Assembly: GCA_934229535.1 (NCBI GenBank)
Contig: CAKQDS010000002.1
Location: 1-64,000, forward strand
Reading direction: 5' to 3'
Source of the DNA: an uncultured Anaeroplasmataceae bacterium
Lineage (GTDB): Bacteria > Bacillota_I > Bacilli_A > Acholeplasmatales > Anaeroplasmataceae
DNA length: 64,000 nt
The position numbers were made by a program, and so were the translations under genes. Below, piece by piece: positions 17,315-27,354 of this stretch; the stretch's first letter is position 1; every line of letters begins with the position of its first letter. The notes under the pieces were generated by a model. It saw nothing but the letters and a program-made list of their open reading frames with translations, did not search any database and was not told the origin of the DNA.

Positions 17315-18235
17315 ATGAAAAAACTATTATTCATATTTTTATTATTACCACTATTATTCCTAAATATAAATATTAAGGCTAGCTCCAATAATGTTGGAAT
17401 AGTTTCTACAAATGGCAGCTCCCTAAATATTAGACAATCTGCAAGCACAAGCTCTACAATCGTCTATAAAGCTCCAAACAAAAGCTATATTTCTTTAATT
17501 TCCAAACAAAATGATTGGTACAAGGTAGAATATAATACAAATACCTATGGCTATGCTCATAAAAATTATATTAAAGAAATAACTGCAACTAAAACCACAA
17601 TTAAAACAAATGGTGGCAATTTAAATGTAAGGAAGGCACCAAATGGGGCAATCATTACCTCTTTAAAAAACAAAACCGAGGTTTATGAGCTATCACGAGA
17701 TGGTAATTGGAGCAAAATTCTTTATAATGGTAGTAGCACTGGCTATATAAATAATAGCTATTTAGCAACCACAGAAAAAATTCTAAGCTTAAATAATTAT
17801 AAACAATTTGATACACGCTGGGAAAGCCTTAAAGTTGGGCAAAGTGGTAAAACTATGAGACAAATAGGTTGTGCTATAACCTCACTTGCCATTACTGAAT
17901 CTTATCGTCAAAATAAGACAATAACTCCAGATATAATGCTAAAGCAATTAAAATTCACCAGTAGTGGATCATTATATTGGCCAAGCAATTATAAAGCTTA
18001 TACAAGCTCAAGCTACTTAAACAAAATTTATGAGCTTATAAATGAAGGACGTCCCGTAATTGTTGGAGCCAAAAATGCTAATGGAACCTCACACTTTGTA
18101 GTTGTTAAGGGCTATACAAATAGCACAAAACAAAAATCAAGCTTTAAAATTTGTGATCCAGGCTCATCTACTAGAGTAACACTTGATCAATTCTTTAATT
18201 CTTATCCCAATTTTTATAAGTTAATGTATTATTAG
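17315..18235 (+). CDS. Secreted SH3-domain protein with C39-type cysteine peptidase fold
   Basis: 306 residues. A cleavable signal peptide (1-22, no lipobox) is followed by two bacterial SH3 domains (about 27-90 and 97-152, each with the LNIRQSAS or LNVRKAP motif), which usually bind peptidoglycan stems. The C-terminal part (about 160-306) is a peptidase C39-like domain: the Cys in QIGCAITSLAI, the His in TSHFVVVKGY and the Asp in ICDPGS form the expected triad. A cell-wall or small-peptide hydrolase is likely, with the true substrate unknown. It is one of few plus-strand genes here and has its own promoter and terminator. Confidence 0.83.
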   Translation: MKKLLFIFLLLPLLFLNINIKASSNNVGIVSTNGSSLNIRQSASTSSTIVYKAPNKSYISLISKQNDWYKVEYNTNTYGYAHKNYIKEITATKTTIKTNGGNLNVRKAPNGAIITSLKNKTEVYELSRDGNWSKILYNGSSTGYINNSYLATTEKILSLNNYKQFDTRWESLKVGQSGKTMRQIGCAITSLAITESYRQNKTITPDIMLKQLKFTSSGSLYWPSNYKAYTSSSYLNKIYELINEGRPVIVGAKNANGTSHFVVVKGYTNSTKQKSSFKICDPGSSTRVTLDQFFNSYPNFYKLMYY

Positions 18236-18260
18236 AATCTTCGAAATGAAGATTCTTTTT
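18234..18260 (+). terminator. Terminator of the SH3/C39-like gene
   Basis: AGAATCTTC (18234-18242), loop GAAAT, GAAGATTCT (18248-18256), then Ts; a nine-base-pair stem. Confidence 0.88.
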
Positions 18261-19536
18261 ACATTAAAAATAACAAAGCTATAGCAGTCAAAATAAGACT
18301 TAATGGCATTCCATATAAAATAAATTTCTTATATGAAAAATCAACATCATGACTCTTTAAAATATTCATCCACATTATTCCTGCAAGAGCACCTACAGGT
18401 GTCATAAAGGCTCCAAGATTTGATCCTACAATAGAGGCATAAACAAGATTAATATTAAAATCAGAATATTTTAAAACATTAGTAAACAAAACACTCATTG
18501 GAATATTATTAACTAAATTGGAACAAACATCAGCAAGTAAGCCATATAAGAAAACATTTTTAGGTAAGTGCTCACCAATAATTTTAAGAACACCTTTATT
18601 ATCTAAGGCTATAACAATAATAAACATACTAATTAAGAAAAATATTAAAGCATATGGTAATCTTTTAAGAGTTCTTAAAATAACCTTAAGGCTTTTTCTT
18701 CGAATTAAATTAATAATAATTGTGATAACAATTAAAGCTACAGCACATCCTAAAGCAATTAAATAAGCTTCAATGTTAATATAATTAGCTAAAGCAATAC
18801 CAACAATTGTAATTAATAAAAACAAAATTCCTACAATTATTAATACCTTATCTTCTATTTTAACATCGAGCTCATCACAAATAATTTCACCTTTTAAATC
18901 ATTATGAAAAATAACACTTAGAATCAAAAATAAAACAATTGCACAAACAATTGATGGTAAAAGCATTTTACTTAGATAACTAAAAAAGTCAATATTAAAA
19001 TTAAATCCTAAATAGATATTAGTAGGATTACCAATTATTAAAGCCATTGACAATGTATTAGCCGCAAAAAATTCCATTAATAAATAAGGCAAGGGATTAA
19101 TCTTACTTCTTTTAGCAAAATAACAAATAAATGGCGTAAGCGTTAAAATAATAATATCATTTGAGGTAAAAATCGTTAAAATAGATATTACCACAAATAG
19201 CATTGTAAAAATCATATATTTATTTTTAAACTTTTTACACACCAAATTAGCTAAATAAGAAAATAATCCAAGCTCATCTAAATAAGTAGATAAAAACGTA
19301 ATTGAAAAAAATAAAACTAATATTTTAATCGGATTAATAGCCGTTTTGGCAGTTAAATTATTTATCGCATCTTTAATTGATACAGCTTGAAATATTAAAT
19401 AAATAATAGCTGTAAGGCTACATATTACAATATATGTAGGAATATGTATTTTCTTTATTTTAATATAAGGAAAGAAAAATATAGAGCTAATAAATAAAAT
19501 AATACAAATAACCGCTAAACTTATTGTAGAAATCAT
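18259..19536 (-). CDS. ArsB/NhaD/SLC13-type anion permease
   Basis: 425 residues with about eleven membrane helices in two inverted halves. Ion-transporter-superfamily marks include TSNDIIILTLTPFICYF in the first half, IGNPTNIYLG (the GNPTN signature) and its echo VNNIPMSVLFTN plus GSNLGAFMTPVGALAGIMW in the second. The family carries arsenite, citrate, dicarboxylates or sodium; the substrate cannot be read from sequence. It overlaps the rsmE stop by 4 bases, so it sits at the end of an operon with dgk-like and rsmE. Confidence 0.82.
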   Translation of the reverse strand: MISTISLAVICIILFISSIFFFPYIKIKKIHIPTYIVICSLTAIIYLIFQAVSIKDAINNLTAKTAINPIKILVLFFSITFLSTYLDELGLFSYLANLVCKKFKNKYMIFTMLFVVISILTIFTSNDIIILTLTPFICYFAKRSKINPLPYLLMEFFAANTLSMALIIGNPTNIYLGFNFNIDFFSYLSKMLLPSIVCAIVLFLILSVIFHNDLKGEIICDELDVKIEDKVLIIVGILFLLITIVGIALANYINIEAYLIALGCAVALIVITIIINLIRRKSLKVILRTLKRLPYALIFFLISMFIIVIALDNKGVLKIIGEHLPKNVFLYGLLADVCSNLVNNIPMSVLFTNVLKYSDFNINLVYASIVGSNLGAFMTPVGALAGIMWMNILKSHDVDFSYKKFILYGMPLSLILTAIALLFLM

Positions 19537-20267
19537 TTTAATTCCATCTCATAGGAAACAGCCCCAAGTACATATAAAATAGCCATTTCAGTTCTTAAAA
19601 TTCTCGGACCAAGTCCAACCATAATAAAGCCAAGCTTCTTTAAATATTCAATCTCAGATTCATCAATTCCGCCCTCAGGACCTACAACTACACAAATCTT
19701 AGAGTCTCTATTTAATGATTTAACAACATTTTTAAATAAGGATATTTCCCCATCCTTAGCTGATTCCTCATAACAAACAATTTTATAATCATATTCACTA
19801 AAATCAATTTTATCAAGCTTAATAGCTTCCATAACCTTAGGAACCCTTAAACGATTACTTTGTTCTGCTGCCTCCTTAGCAATTTTATTTAATCTAATAG
19901 TCTTATTTTTTATCTTACTAGGATCAACCTTAACAATACTTCTTTTCATAATTGTAGGAATAACCTTATTAATACCAAACTGCGTACTCATTTTAATAAT
20001 ATCATCAAGCTTATCACCCTTAGGTAATCCCTGATATAAGGAAACATAAACAGGTAATTCGTTATTATTTATTAATTTTTCAACCTTATCATATTTAACA
20101 TAATCCTTAGCAATTTCTACTAGCTTACATAGATATTCTTCATACTCATTAGAAACAACAATTAAATCACCAATTTTGCCTCTCATAACATTTTTAATAT
20201 GAAAAACATCATCGCTAGTAATAATATTATTTAAGAATTCATCATTGCTTACAAAATATTTTTGCAT
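19533..20267 (-). CDS. rsmE: 16S rRNA (uracil-1498-N3)-methyltransferase RsmE
   Basis: 244 residues, SPOUT (knotted) methyltransferase with an N-terminal PUA-like domain. Diagnostic strings are KEAAEQSNRLRVP, VVVGPEGGID and LGPRILRTEMAILYVL, which form the SAM-binding knot. It methylates U1498 near the decoding centre of 16S rRNA. The ATG at 20267 (MQKYFV) with AAGGGG upstream is preferred; a longer frame to 20294 would overlap the previous gene and adds residues unlike the family. Confidence 0.94.
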   Translation of the reverse strand: MQKYFVSNDEFLNNIITSDDVFHIKNVMRGKIGDLIVVSNEYEEYLCKLVEIAKDYVKYDKVEKLINNNELPVYVSLYQGLPKGDKLDDIIKMSTQFGINKVIPTIMKRSIVKVDPSKIKNKTIRLNKIAKEAAEQSNRLRVPKVMEAIKLDKIDFSEYDYKIVCYEESAKDGEISLFKNVVKSLNRDSKICVVVGPEGGIDESEIEYLKKLGFIMVGLGPRILRTEMAILYVLGAVSYEMELK

Positions 20268-20271
20268 GCGG

Positions 20272-21096
20272 CTACCCCTTAAAATAAACATCAAATTCTA
20301 AAATATCAAAAACAACCTCACCATCACGTTGAAGCATTGGATATTTAGTCTTTACATGAGCCTTGCTAGTTTTAATAATTTCAATACCAACTCTTTTAAA
20401 TAACAAATGCCATCCTAAAAAAATAAGTGGAAATATCAATAATAAAACACCAAGCTTAACCTTATGAACCATACAAACCTCTAAGGTTTTATCATCTCTT
20501 TTAGATTTAGGAGAAAGCTTCATTCCTCCACCAAAAAATCTACCATGCTGAACTGTTACAAACCAAGTATCATCATATTTAATAACTCTACCATCATCTA
20601 ATGTAACCTCAGTTTCAAATTGCTTAAATTTCTTGAAAAGCTGAACACTTTTACGAAAATATCCACCCTTTTCACCACTAGCATGAGCATTACATACAGC
20701 TGCATCAATACCACTACCAACACCATTAATGAATATTTCCTCATGATCATTATATTTAATTCTTGGAAATTCATCAATCATCTTAGTAACTTCAACAATT
20801 TTACCCTTAAAATCTCTAAAAAAGTCATTACCGCTACCAGCCTTATATACAAAAACTCTTGATTTAATTTGAAGATCAGCAATTTCATTTATTAGTGTAT
20901 GGATAGTACCATCACCACCAAATAAAATTAATGAATCATCCTCTTTAAATACATCCTTAATAATTTCAAGCTTTGTATCTAATATATTTATAACCTTATA
21001 TTCTTCATTTCTTTTTTTAAGCTTCTTTTCAATCTTATATAAATACTTTTTAGATTTACCATGAGAGCTTAAAGGATTGAATAATATATATCTCAT
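20272..21096 (-). CDS. Diacylglycerol/lipid kinase family protein (DgkB/YegS-like)
   Basis: 274 residues. The catalytic N-terminal domain has NPLSSHGKS, LILFGGDGTIHTLINEI (GGDGT nucleotide motif) and KAGSGNDFFRD. The C-terminal beta-sandwich has GGGMKLSPKSKRDDKTLEVCMV and MLQRDGEVV, as in DgkB/YegS. It phosphorylates diacylglycerol or a related lipid at the membrane; a hydrophobic stretch near 220-236 may dock on it. The ATG at 21096 with AGGTGA six bases upstream is preferred to GTG at 21105. First gene of the unit with rsmE and the permease. Confidence 0.88.
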   Translation of the reverse strand: MRYILFNPLSSHGKSKKYLYKIEKKLKKRNEEYKVINILDTKLEIIKDVFKEDDSLILFGGDGTIHTLINEIADLQIKSRVFVYKAGSGNDFFRDFKGKIVEVTKMIDEFPRIKYNDHEEIFINGVGSGIDAAVCNAHASGEKGGYFRKSVQLFKKFKQFETEVTLDDGRVIKYDDTWFVTVQHGRFFGGGMKLSPKSKRDDKTLEVCMVHKVKLGVLLLIFPLIFLGWHLLFKRVGIEIIKTSKAHVKTKYPMLQRDGEVVFDILEFDVYFKG

Positions 21097-21163
21097 TGTT
21101 TTCACCTACAAATCTACTAAAAGTATAACACAAATATTACCATTTAACAACAAAAAGAAAAAG

Positions 21164-22015
21164 CTAGCTCTTCTTACAAAAGCTAACTAATTCTAAAGCC
21201 ATACTATATTTTTCTTTAACCAACCTTGCTAAAGCATTATAATTCTTACTACGATTATTATAATTATAGCTTAGATTTAATTCATCATCATATTCTAAAA
21301 TTTGAATAGCCTCACTTAATTTATGCTCATTATACATAATATCACCATCATCTAATGTTTGATAAACAATAAGTGGCAAATCCATTTTACAAATATAATT
21401 TTCACTATCAAAAACGAGCTTCATTCTCATATCATAAGCCTTAATAATAATTGTTTCTGTTTCAGTTTTTAAATCAAAATCAGATTTAATCTCACCTATA
21501 AAATCAATTCTTTTTTTGAATTCATTAATAATCATATTAGCATAATGATCCCTACTAACTAAATCAAAAAAACTACTAACCTTAGCATTTTTATTTTTAT
21601 ATTTCTTTTCAATTCTACGATATTTATCAATCTTTAAGCTATTATAAGCAACAATCAAGATATAAATAACCCCTAAAACAAAAGAAACACTAGATAATAC
21701 ATCATGCTTTTTAACAATACCAATTATTAACATAATTAAAAAGAAAGCAAGCATACAAACCGAAATAACAATCCTAATAACACAATCAAATTTATAAGGA
21801 TTATAATAATGAAGCAATGCTTTTACATTATCAGCAACAAGTACAGTACCAGCAATAGCAAACCCAATAAAAAAAACAATACCTAAAGCAATAGATAGAA
21901 TATCATTACTAATTAATATTTGAAATATTCCCTCATCAGGAACAAATAAAATAAATAAAACTATCCCTACAACAAACAAAAAAATACCAAGTAATACCTT
22001 TCTCTTCGCCTGCAT
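21164..22015 (-). CDS. Four-helix membrane protein with cytosolic domain
   Basis: 283 residues, not recognised. Four helices in the first half (about 8-27, 38-60, 82-102, 107-125), then a soluble charged domain of about 150 residues containing an alternating strand pattern (TETETIIIKAYDMRMKLVFD). The last codons fall in a hairpin (about 21158-21195) that may be its terminator. Neighbours give no clue. Confidence 0.6.
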   Translation of the reverse strand: MQAKRKVLLGIFLFVVGIVLFILFVPDEGIFQILISNDILSIALGIVFFIGFAIAGTVLVADNVKALLHYYNPYKFDCVIRIVISVCMLAFFLIMLIIGIVKKHDVLSSVSFVLGVIYILIVAYNSLKIDKYRRIEKKYKNKNAKVSSFFDLVSRDHYANMIINEFKKRIDFIGEIKSDFDLKTETETIIIKAYDMRMKLVFDSENYICKMDLPLIVYQTLDDGDIMYNEHKLSEAIQILEYDDELNLSYNYNNRSKNYNALARLVKEKYSMALELVSFCKKS

Positions 22016-22061
22016 AACATACCCTCATTTCTAGACATACATTTATTTTATCACAACACCA

Positions 22062-22093
22062 AATATAAATAAAGCCCCACTTACATGGAGCTT
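22062..22093 (-). terminator. Terminator of the restriction-modification gene
   Basis: AAGCCCCA (22072-22079) with TGGAGCTT (22086-22093); the minus strand continues TTTATTTATATTT. The stem closely resembles the terminator at 27328-27354. Confidence 0.75.
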
Positions 22094-22105
22094 CATTCAC
22101 TTTCT

Positions 22106-25100
22106 TTAAATTTCTTCGTAGCTTGGCAATTTCTTCTTTAAATCTTTAATCTTGACACTCATAGAAATAACACTTAACAATAAATTTAAAATGTATGTTT
22201 GATCATCAGAATATTTATTACAGTCATTAACAATTCCACTACCTTTATTAGTTGATACACAATATTTTTCCATAATCCATTCAATAGCAGACTTACCATT
22301 AACAATGAAATCATAAGCTTCCAAAGGAATATTTTTTATTGTGATGCTATTATTAAAAATGATTGTTGTCTTATCAACACAATTGTCATTCTTAGCAAAT
22401 TTCATTTTTTCAACATAATAATTATCTGATTTTTTATCTACAATAACAGATGATAAATGTGGTATAGATTCATAATTTATTTCTAGATTTGCAATTTCTT
22501 TAGCTATCTTAACATATCCTTCAAAATTATTTAAAAATGGTATTCTTGGCATTTCCTTTTTTAAATTATTTGAATACAATTTACAATATTCAGGAGAATT
22601 TAAAACGCCAAACACATAATAAAAAATGTCTTCTTTTGTTATAAACTTTCCATACTTTTCTTGAAATTTTGCATAAGTTTCATCAGAAATTGCAAATTCT
22701 TTTTCATACTCTTCGTTATTATCACTAAATAAATCATAATTCGACTTTTTTTCATACCAATATAATGGCAATGCTAATGTTTGTTCCAATTTGTGAAAAT
22801 CTGATATACAATCTGATATCATCACTGAAAAATTATTTTTCATTGGCGGTGTTGATATTGTTATAATAAGATTTGAAAGGTAATCATTCGGAAGCAATTT
22901 ATTCCACATACTTGGAAATTCAATAATATCATCTTTCTTGTAAATATTAGTTTTAACAAAAGGTCTATACATACATTTTCTGCATTTCGTTTCTTTAGTA
23001 ATTATTTTCCCTTTTTCAATTAGCTTTCTTAATCCTCTTGACCAAGATATATTTTTAGTATCTGATTCTAATTCATCTATGTTTATTCCATTAATAAATT
23101 TATTACGTTCTAGATTATAGTTATCAATCATTCTATTTGCATTAATTATGCATGAAGAATTCGAAAAATTATATATCCAAGGGTCTCGCGATGTTACTAT
23201 TCCAACACTAGCTTTTTTTTGCCAAATCGTATTTTTCTCACACATATTTTTCTTAGATGATAATAAAATAAAATTTGAAAATGTAGAATTAATATGGTTT
23301 ATCCAATTATTGTTGTAATCAGGTGTTAAAATTTTCCATTCAACTTTATTTACATCATGTTTCTTTGAAAGTATATTTAGCTTATCTTCTTTACTTAAAT
23401 AATCGCCGATATCACAATAATGGATATAATTATCTTTTTCTCTAGTTGAATTTTTAATTAAAAAAGTAATAGCAATAGGTGCTCTACATCCTGAACCAAA
23501 AATTTTGCCACCTTCTTTTCTAGACACCTCACCACTTGTTCTTTGATTTCCACGAAGATTATAACAATATATAGAGTTAAACTCTTGTAATAAACATTTT
23601 CTAAAACCATCAAATGCAATATTATCAACATATGCACCATTGGTTACAAAACCAATTATACCATTATCACCTATTCTATCTGATGCCCATCTAAATGCCT
23701 TAACATATGAATCATACAAACTTTTCAAACTATTTGCTTTAGAATTTGATACATATGTTTTTGCTATTCTTTCATCTAACTTAGGATATCGAACATTTTG
23801 AGCATTATCATTTGATGATTTTTGTCCAACTGAATATGGAGGATTAGCAATAATAACCTGAATTGGTGTTTCTAGTTGTTTTAAAGCCTTTGCTGAATTC
23901 TTTTTAAAATATGATGCATTCTCATCAGTTTTATTATAATAACTATTTTTTATAGTTTTAGACTCTGATAGCTCAAATGTGTCAGTTAAAATAATATTCT
24001 CGAATGGAACATATTCATTTTTACCATATATTTCATGGAATGCTTCCTCAATATTAACAGCAGCAATATAATAGGCTAATAGTACTATTTCATTACAATG
24101 AATTTCAGATGTATATTTATATAAAACATCATCTTTAGAGATAATTCCTGATTGAATTAATCTTACAATAAATGTTCCAGTTCCAACAAATGGATCTAGT
24201 ATATGAACATTTTTATCACCTAAAGATTTTTTGAACTCCTTATTCATTAATACTTCTACACTATTAATTATAAAATCAACAACTTCAATTGGGGTATATA
24301 CAATTCCTAATTTTTCTACTTGCTTTTTTAAAGCTATTTTAAAGAACTTATCGTATAACTCTATTACTATTTTTTGCTTTCCTAATGAGTTATCAACACC
24401 TTTAGCTCTTTCTCTTACACTATCATAAAACTTCGAAAGAGTATTTTGATCTTTATCGATGGAATTTCTATCTAATAAATCAAGCATTTTTTGCATTGTT
24501 TGAGATACAGAATTTGATTTTACAAATGAATAGTTCTCAAATAAAGCATCAAATACAGGTTTTGTTATTAGATGCTCTGATAACATTTCAATCGCATCTT
24601 CATTTGTAATTGTTGGATTTAAAATACCTCGCAAACTTGATACAAATTCATCAAAAATCTTTTTATTTTCTGGTTGCTCAATTAAAATTTTAATTTGAGT
24701 AATGTGTCGTTGAGCTATATCAGCAACATCCTTTGCCCAGTTTTCCCAATATTGTCTTGAACCACACTTCTTAACAATCTTTGCATATACCTGATCTTTT
24801 AAATCTTGCATATCAAGGTCAAAAGACATTTTCCTATATGCTCTATTTTGGTTTTGAGATTCTGCATCTGAATCTTGGTCATTATCTTCATTATTTCCAC
24901 AGCCTACACCGATAACTTGAATATTTTGTGGCTTTTTCTTATTCAAGTCAATTTTATTAATTGTATTGTTAAATCTATCATCATGGGCTCTTAATGCTTG
25001 TAAAACATCCCAAATAACTTTGTATTTTTTATTATCATTAAGTGCTTTATCTGGTTCTACACCTGCAGGAATTCCAACAGGCAAAATAATATATCCATAT

Positions 25101-26875
25101 TTTTTATTACCATCATATGGTCGTCTCATTACACGACCAACACTTTGAATAATATCAATAATTGAATTTCTTGGGCTTAAAAACATTACAGAGTCAAGTG
25201 CTGGTACATCAATTCCTTCGGATAGGCATCTTGCATTAGTTAATATTCTACAATTTCCTGGTGTTTTAGAATCCTTTAACCATTCTAGTTTTTGTTTTCT
25301 TTCAAGAGAATTCATTTTACCATCAACATGCTGAATACTAACATTAACTCTCTTATCATTGAAATTATTTATTTTGAAATACGTTTCAATCATTTCGAAT
25401 TTCTCTTTAAATGTTTTTGAAGCTTGAATAGTACTGCAAAAAGCAACACTTGTTTTCATTGGTTCAGGATCAAGATCAAATGACTCCTTATCTTCGTCGT
25501 AACATGTGATTTTTGATAATCCATTCCAGCAACCAATAATTTTCACTGAATCATCAAGTGTTAATTCATTATTTTTATCAGCTAATAATTTTTGTAATGA
25601 GCGTGAAACATATTCCTCACTTACTGTTAAAACAATTACTTTATAATCTGACAATAATCCTAATTCTACAGCTTGTCCAAATCCCAGTTTATGAAATTCA
25701 GGTCCATAAATGGATTCATCATCCATAGAACATAATATTGCATTAGCTTCATCAGCTTTATTTTTAGACTCGTCACCATAGACTCTTGGTGTAGCAGTCA
25801 TATATAGTCTTTTTTTAGCATTAATATATGCATTATTATGTACTTTTGTAAATATAGATTCATCCTCACCATCTAAAGTAACACCAGTAGTTCTATGAGC
25901 TTCATCACATACACATATATCAAACATTATTCCAGTCTTTTGTTGAAATCTGGTAATAACATCAATTGATTGATATGTAGAAAAGAAAAATGTTACCTTA
26001 TCCTTATTAAATGAATCATAGGTCCTAATTAATTTTTCAACATCTGTTGTGGCAGGAATAACTGTATCAATAATTTCATCATTATTTTTCTTAGTTGCTT
26101 TAGCATCAGAACAAATAGCAAGCATATTATATTGATAATTAGATTGTTCACTCCATTCAACTAAAGTTTGGTTTAGTAAAGAAATAGATGGAACAAAGAA
26201 AATAACATTTCCTTTACCACTAGTAATAGCCTCAACAATTTTTAATGAAGTAAAAGTCTTACCAGTCCCACACGCCATTATCAATTTTCCACGATCAACT
26301 AATTCGAATCCTTTTACTACATCATTCAAAGCTTCTACTTGATGGTTTAAAAGATGTTTTTTGGGGCTTCTTGACATTGAGTCTATATTTTCAATATCAA
26401 AATTATTCCAATCAATTGCCATATCTTTAAAATCCTGTAATCTAATTCTTGAAACTGGTATTATTTGATTTTTTATTGCATCTTCAGCATTTGATGACCA
26501 TTTGTCAGTTGTTGAAACAATTATTCTTTGTGCAAATTGAACCATTTTACCATTAATAGAAAATAATTTACTTGATGTAGATAAAAAAGTATCAATGTCA
26601 GCTTTAGATACTGTTGTATTTTCAGAGTAAAACTTACACTGAATAGCACAATATGCATCACTATTTCTATATTTTGCAACAATATCTATTCCTGTATCTG
26701 GCATAGAATTTCTATATGGGAATTCATTCCAAAGCCATACCATTTCATATTGATTTGAATAAGTAGGCTCAACAATAAAAAACTTTTTAATAAATTTTTC
26801 GAAAATAAATCCTTTTTCTTTCTTTGTATCTGCATTTTTTTCAAAATAGTTTAATAGCTCAACAAATTTATCCAC
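22106..26875 (-). CDS. Single-polypeptide Type ISP-like restriction-modification enzyme
   Basis: 1589 residues holding all parts of a LlaGI/LlaBIII-type enzyme (about 1580 residues). Order: Mrr-like nuclease (GID at 62-64, QCK at 79-81), SF2 translocase (Walker A ACGTGKT 201-207; DEAH near 325; ATPRVY; QSVGRVMRRP), helical coupler (about 650-850), gamma-type adenine methyltransferase (DPFVGTGTF near 895; NPPY near 1010) and a C-terminal target-recognition domain. Such enzymes methylate one strand of an asymmetric site and cut after translocation-driven collision. The nuclease motif has Gln where D-ExK enzymes often have Glu. Start is GTG with AGAGGT eight bases before. It appears intact and is a stand-alone transcription unit. 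Confidence 0.92.
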   Translation of the reverse strand: MDKFVELLNYFEKNADTKKEKGFIFEKFIKKFFIVEPTYSNQYEMVWLWNEFPYRNSMPDTGIDIVAKYRNSDAYCAIQCKFYSENTTVSKADIDTFLSTSSKLFSINGKMVQFAQRIIVSTTDKWSSNAEDAIKNQIIPVSRIRLQDFKDMAIDWNNFDIENIDSMSRSPKKHLLNHQVEALNDVVKGFELVDRGKLIMACGTGKTFTSLKIVEAITSGKGNVIFFVPSISLLNQTLVEWSEQSNYQYNMLAICSDAKATKKNNDEIIDTVIPATTDVEKLIRTYDSFNKDKVTFFFSTYQSIDVITRFQQKTGIMFDICVCDEAHRTTGVTLDGEDESIFTKVHNNAYINAKKRLYMTATPRVYGDESKNKADEANAILCSMDDESIYGPEFHKLGFGQAVELGLLSDYKVIVLTVSEEYVSRSLQKLLADKNNELTLDDSVKIIGCWNGLSKITCYDEDKESFDLDPEPMKTSVAFCSTIQASKTFKEKFEMIETYFKINNFNDKRVNVSIQHVDGKMNSLERKQKLEWLKDSKTPGNCRILTNARCLSEGIDVPALDSVMFLSPRNSIIDIIQSVGRVMRRPYDGNKKYGYIILPVGIPAGVEPDKALNDNKKYKVIWDVLQALRAHDDRFNNTINKIDLNKKKPQNIQVIGVGCGNNEDNDQDSDAESQNQNRAYRKMSFDLDMQDLKDQVYAKIVKKCGSRQYWENWAKDVADIAQRHITQIKILIEQPENKKIFDEFVSSLRGILNPTITNEDAIEMLSEHLITKPVFDALFENYSFVKSNSVSQTMQKMLDLLDRNSIDKDQNTLSKFYDSVRERAKGVDNSLGKQKIVIELYDKFFKIALKKQVEKLGIVYTPIEVVDFIINSVEVLMNKEFKKSLGDKNVHILDPFVGTGTFIVRLIQSGIISKDDVLYKYTSEIHCNEIVLLAYYIAAVNIEEAFHEIYGKNEYVPFENIILTDTFELSESKTIKNSYYNKTDENASYFKKNSAKALKQLETPIQVIIANPPYSVGQKSSNDNAQNVRYPKLDERIAKTYVSNSKANSLKSLYDSYVKAFRWASDRIGDNGIIGFVTNGAYVDNIAFDGFRKCLLQEFNSIYCYNLRGNQRTSGEVSRKEGGKIFGSGCRAPIAITFLIKNSTREKDNYIHYCDIGDYLSKEDKLNILSKKHDVNKVEWKILTPDYNNNWINHINSTFSNFILLSSKKNMCEKNTIWQKKASVGIVTSRDPWIYNFSNSSCIINANRMIDNYNLERNKFINGINIDELESDTKNISWSRGLRKLIEKGKIITKETKCRKCMYRPFVKTNIYKKDDIIEFPSMWNKLLPNDYLSNLIITISTPPMKNNFSVMISDCISDFHKLEQTLALPLYWYEKKSNYDLFSDNNEEYEKEFAISDETYAKFQEKYGKFITKEDIFYYVFGVLNSPEYCKLYSNNLKKEMPRIPFLNNFEGYVKIAKEIANLEINYESIPHLSSVIVDKKSDNYYVEKMKFAKNDNCVDKTTIIFNNSITIKNIPLEAYDFIVNGKSAIEWIMEKYCVSTNKGSGIVNDCNKYSDDQTYILNLLLSVISMSVKIKDLKKKLPSYEEI

Positions 26876-27340
26876 TTTACAATACCTCTACTCTTCTTGC
26901 TTCCATTACATTAAAAGACTTTTTCAGATTTAATCTTTGATTATTAAAATCAAAATAAACCCTGTATTAATTTAATAGAGGTATTAAATTTTTTCTTAAA
27001 CGCAAAATATTATTAGTTTTATTGTTTGGTATTGGTTGCTTTTTTCTCAAAAAATGATAAAATAGTTTTATAAGGTTATAAAAAGACCACCTATTAAATT
27101 AATAGGCGGTCTTTTTTAACAACTAAATTTATATTCATTTTACTGGTTATTGACATTAACAGTTCAAAAATAATATTAAATTTTCGTTATCCGCTGAATA
27201 ACTTCAATTGTCTATTAAGTACTCTAAAAATATATAAAAATTAACATTTAACTCAAATACTACAATTTATTCATTAATATTATTACCTTATTAAAAAAAG
27301 TGTATGTTAATAGATATATTATGATATAAAAAAAGCCCCA
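26876..27340. other. Intergenic region with two inverted repeats, no gene seen
   Basis: No protein-coding gene is supported. It holds AATTTAATA-GAGG-TATTAAATT (26969-26990), a perfect nine-base inverted repeat followed by Ts, and a long bidirectional terminator (27082-27117). A plus-strand promoter-like pair, TTGCTT (27036-27041), 16 bases, TAAAAT with TGn (27058-27063), lies just before that terminator. From 27118 to 27327 I see only AT-rich sequence. Confidence 0.6.
27082..27117. terminator. Long bidirectional terminator between the CRISPR side and the restriction gene
   Basis: AAAGACC-A-CCTATTAA (27082-27097) mirrors TTAATAGG-C-GGTCTTT (27099-27114) with one mismatch. T-runs follow on both strands, so it insulates the restriction gene from minus-strand transcription coming from the CRISPR side. 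Confidence 0.85.
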
Positions 27341-27354
27341 TTATAAAATGGAGC
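27328..27354 (-). terminator. Terminator at the 3' end of the 27341 gene
   Basis: GCCCCATT (27335-27342), loop, AATGGAGC (27347-27354), TTTTTTT on the minus strand. The stop codon of the gene lies in the hairpin. Confidence 0.85.
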
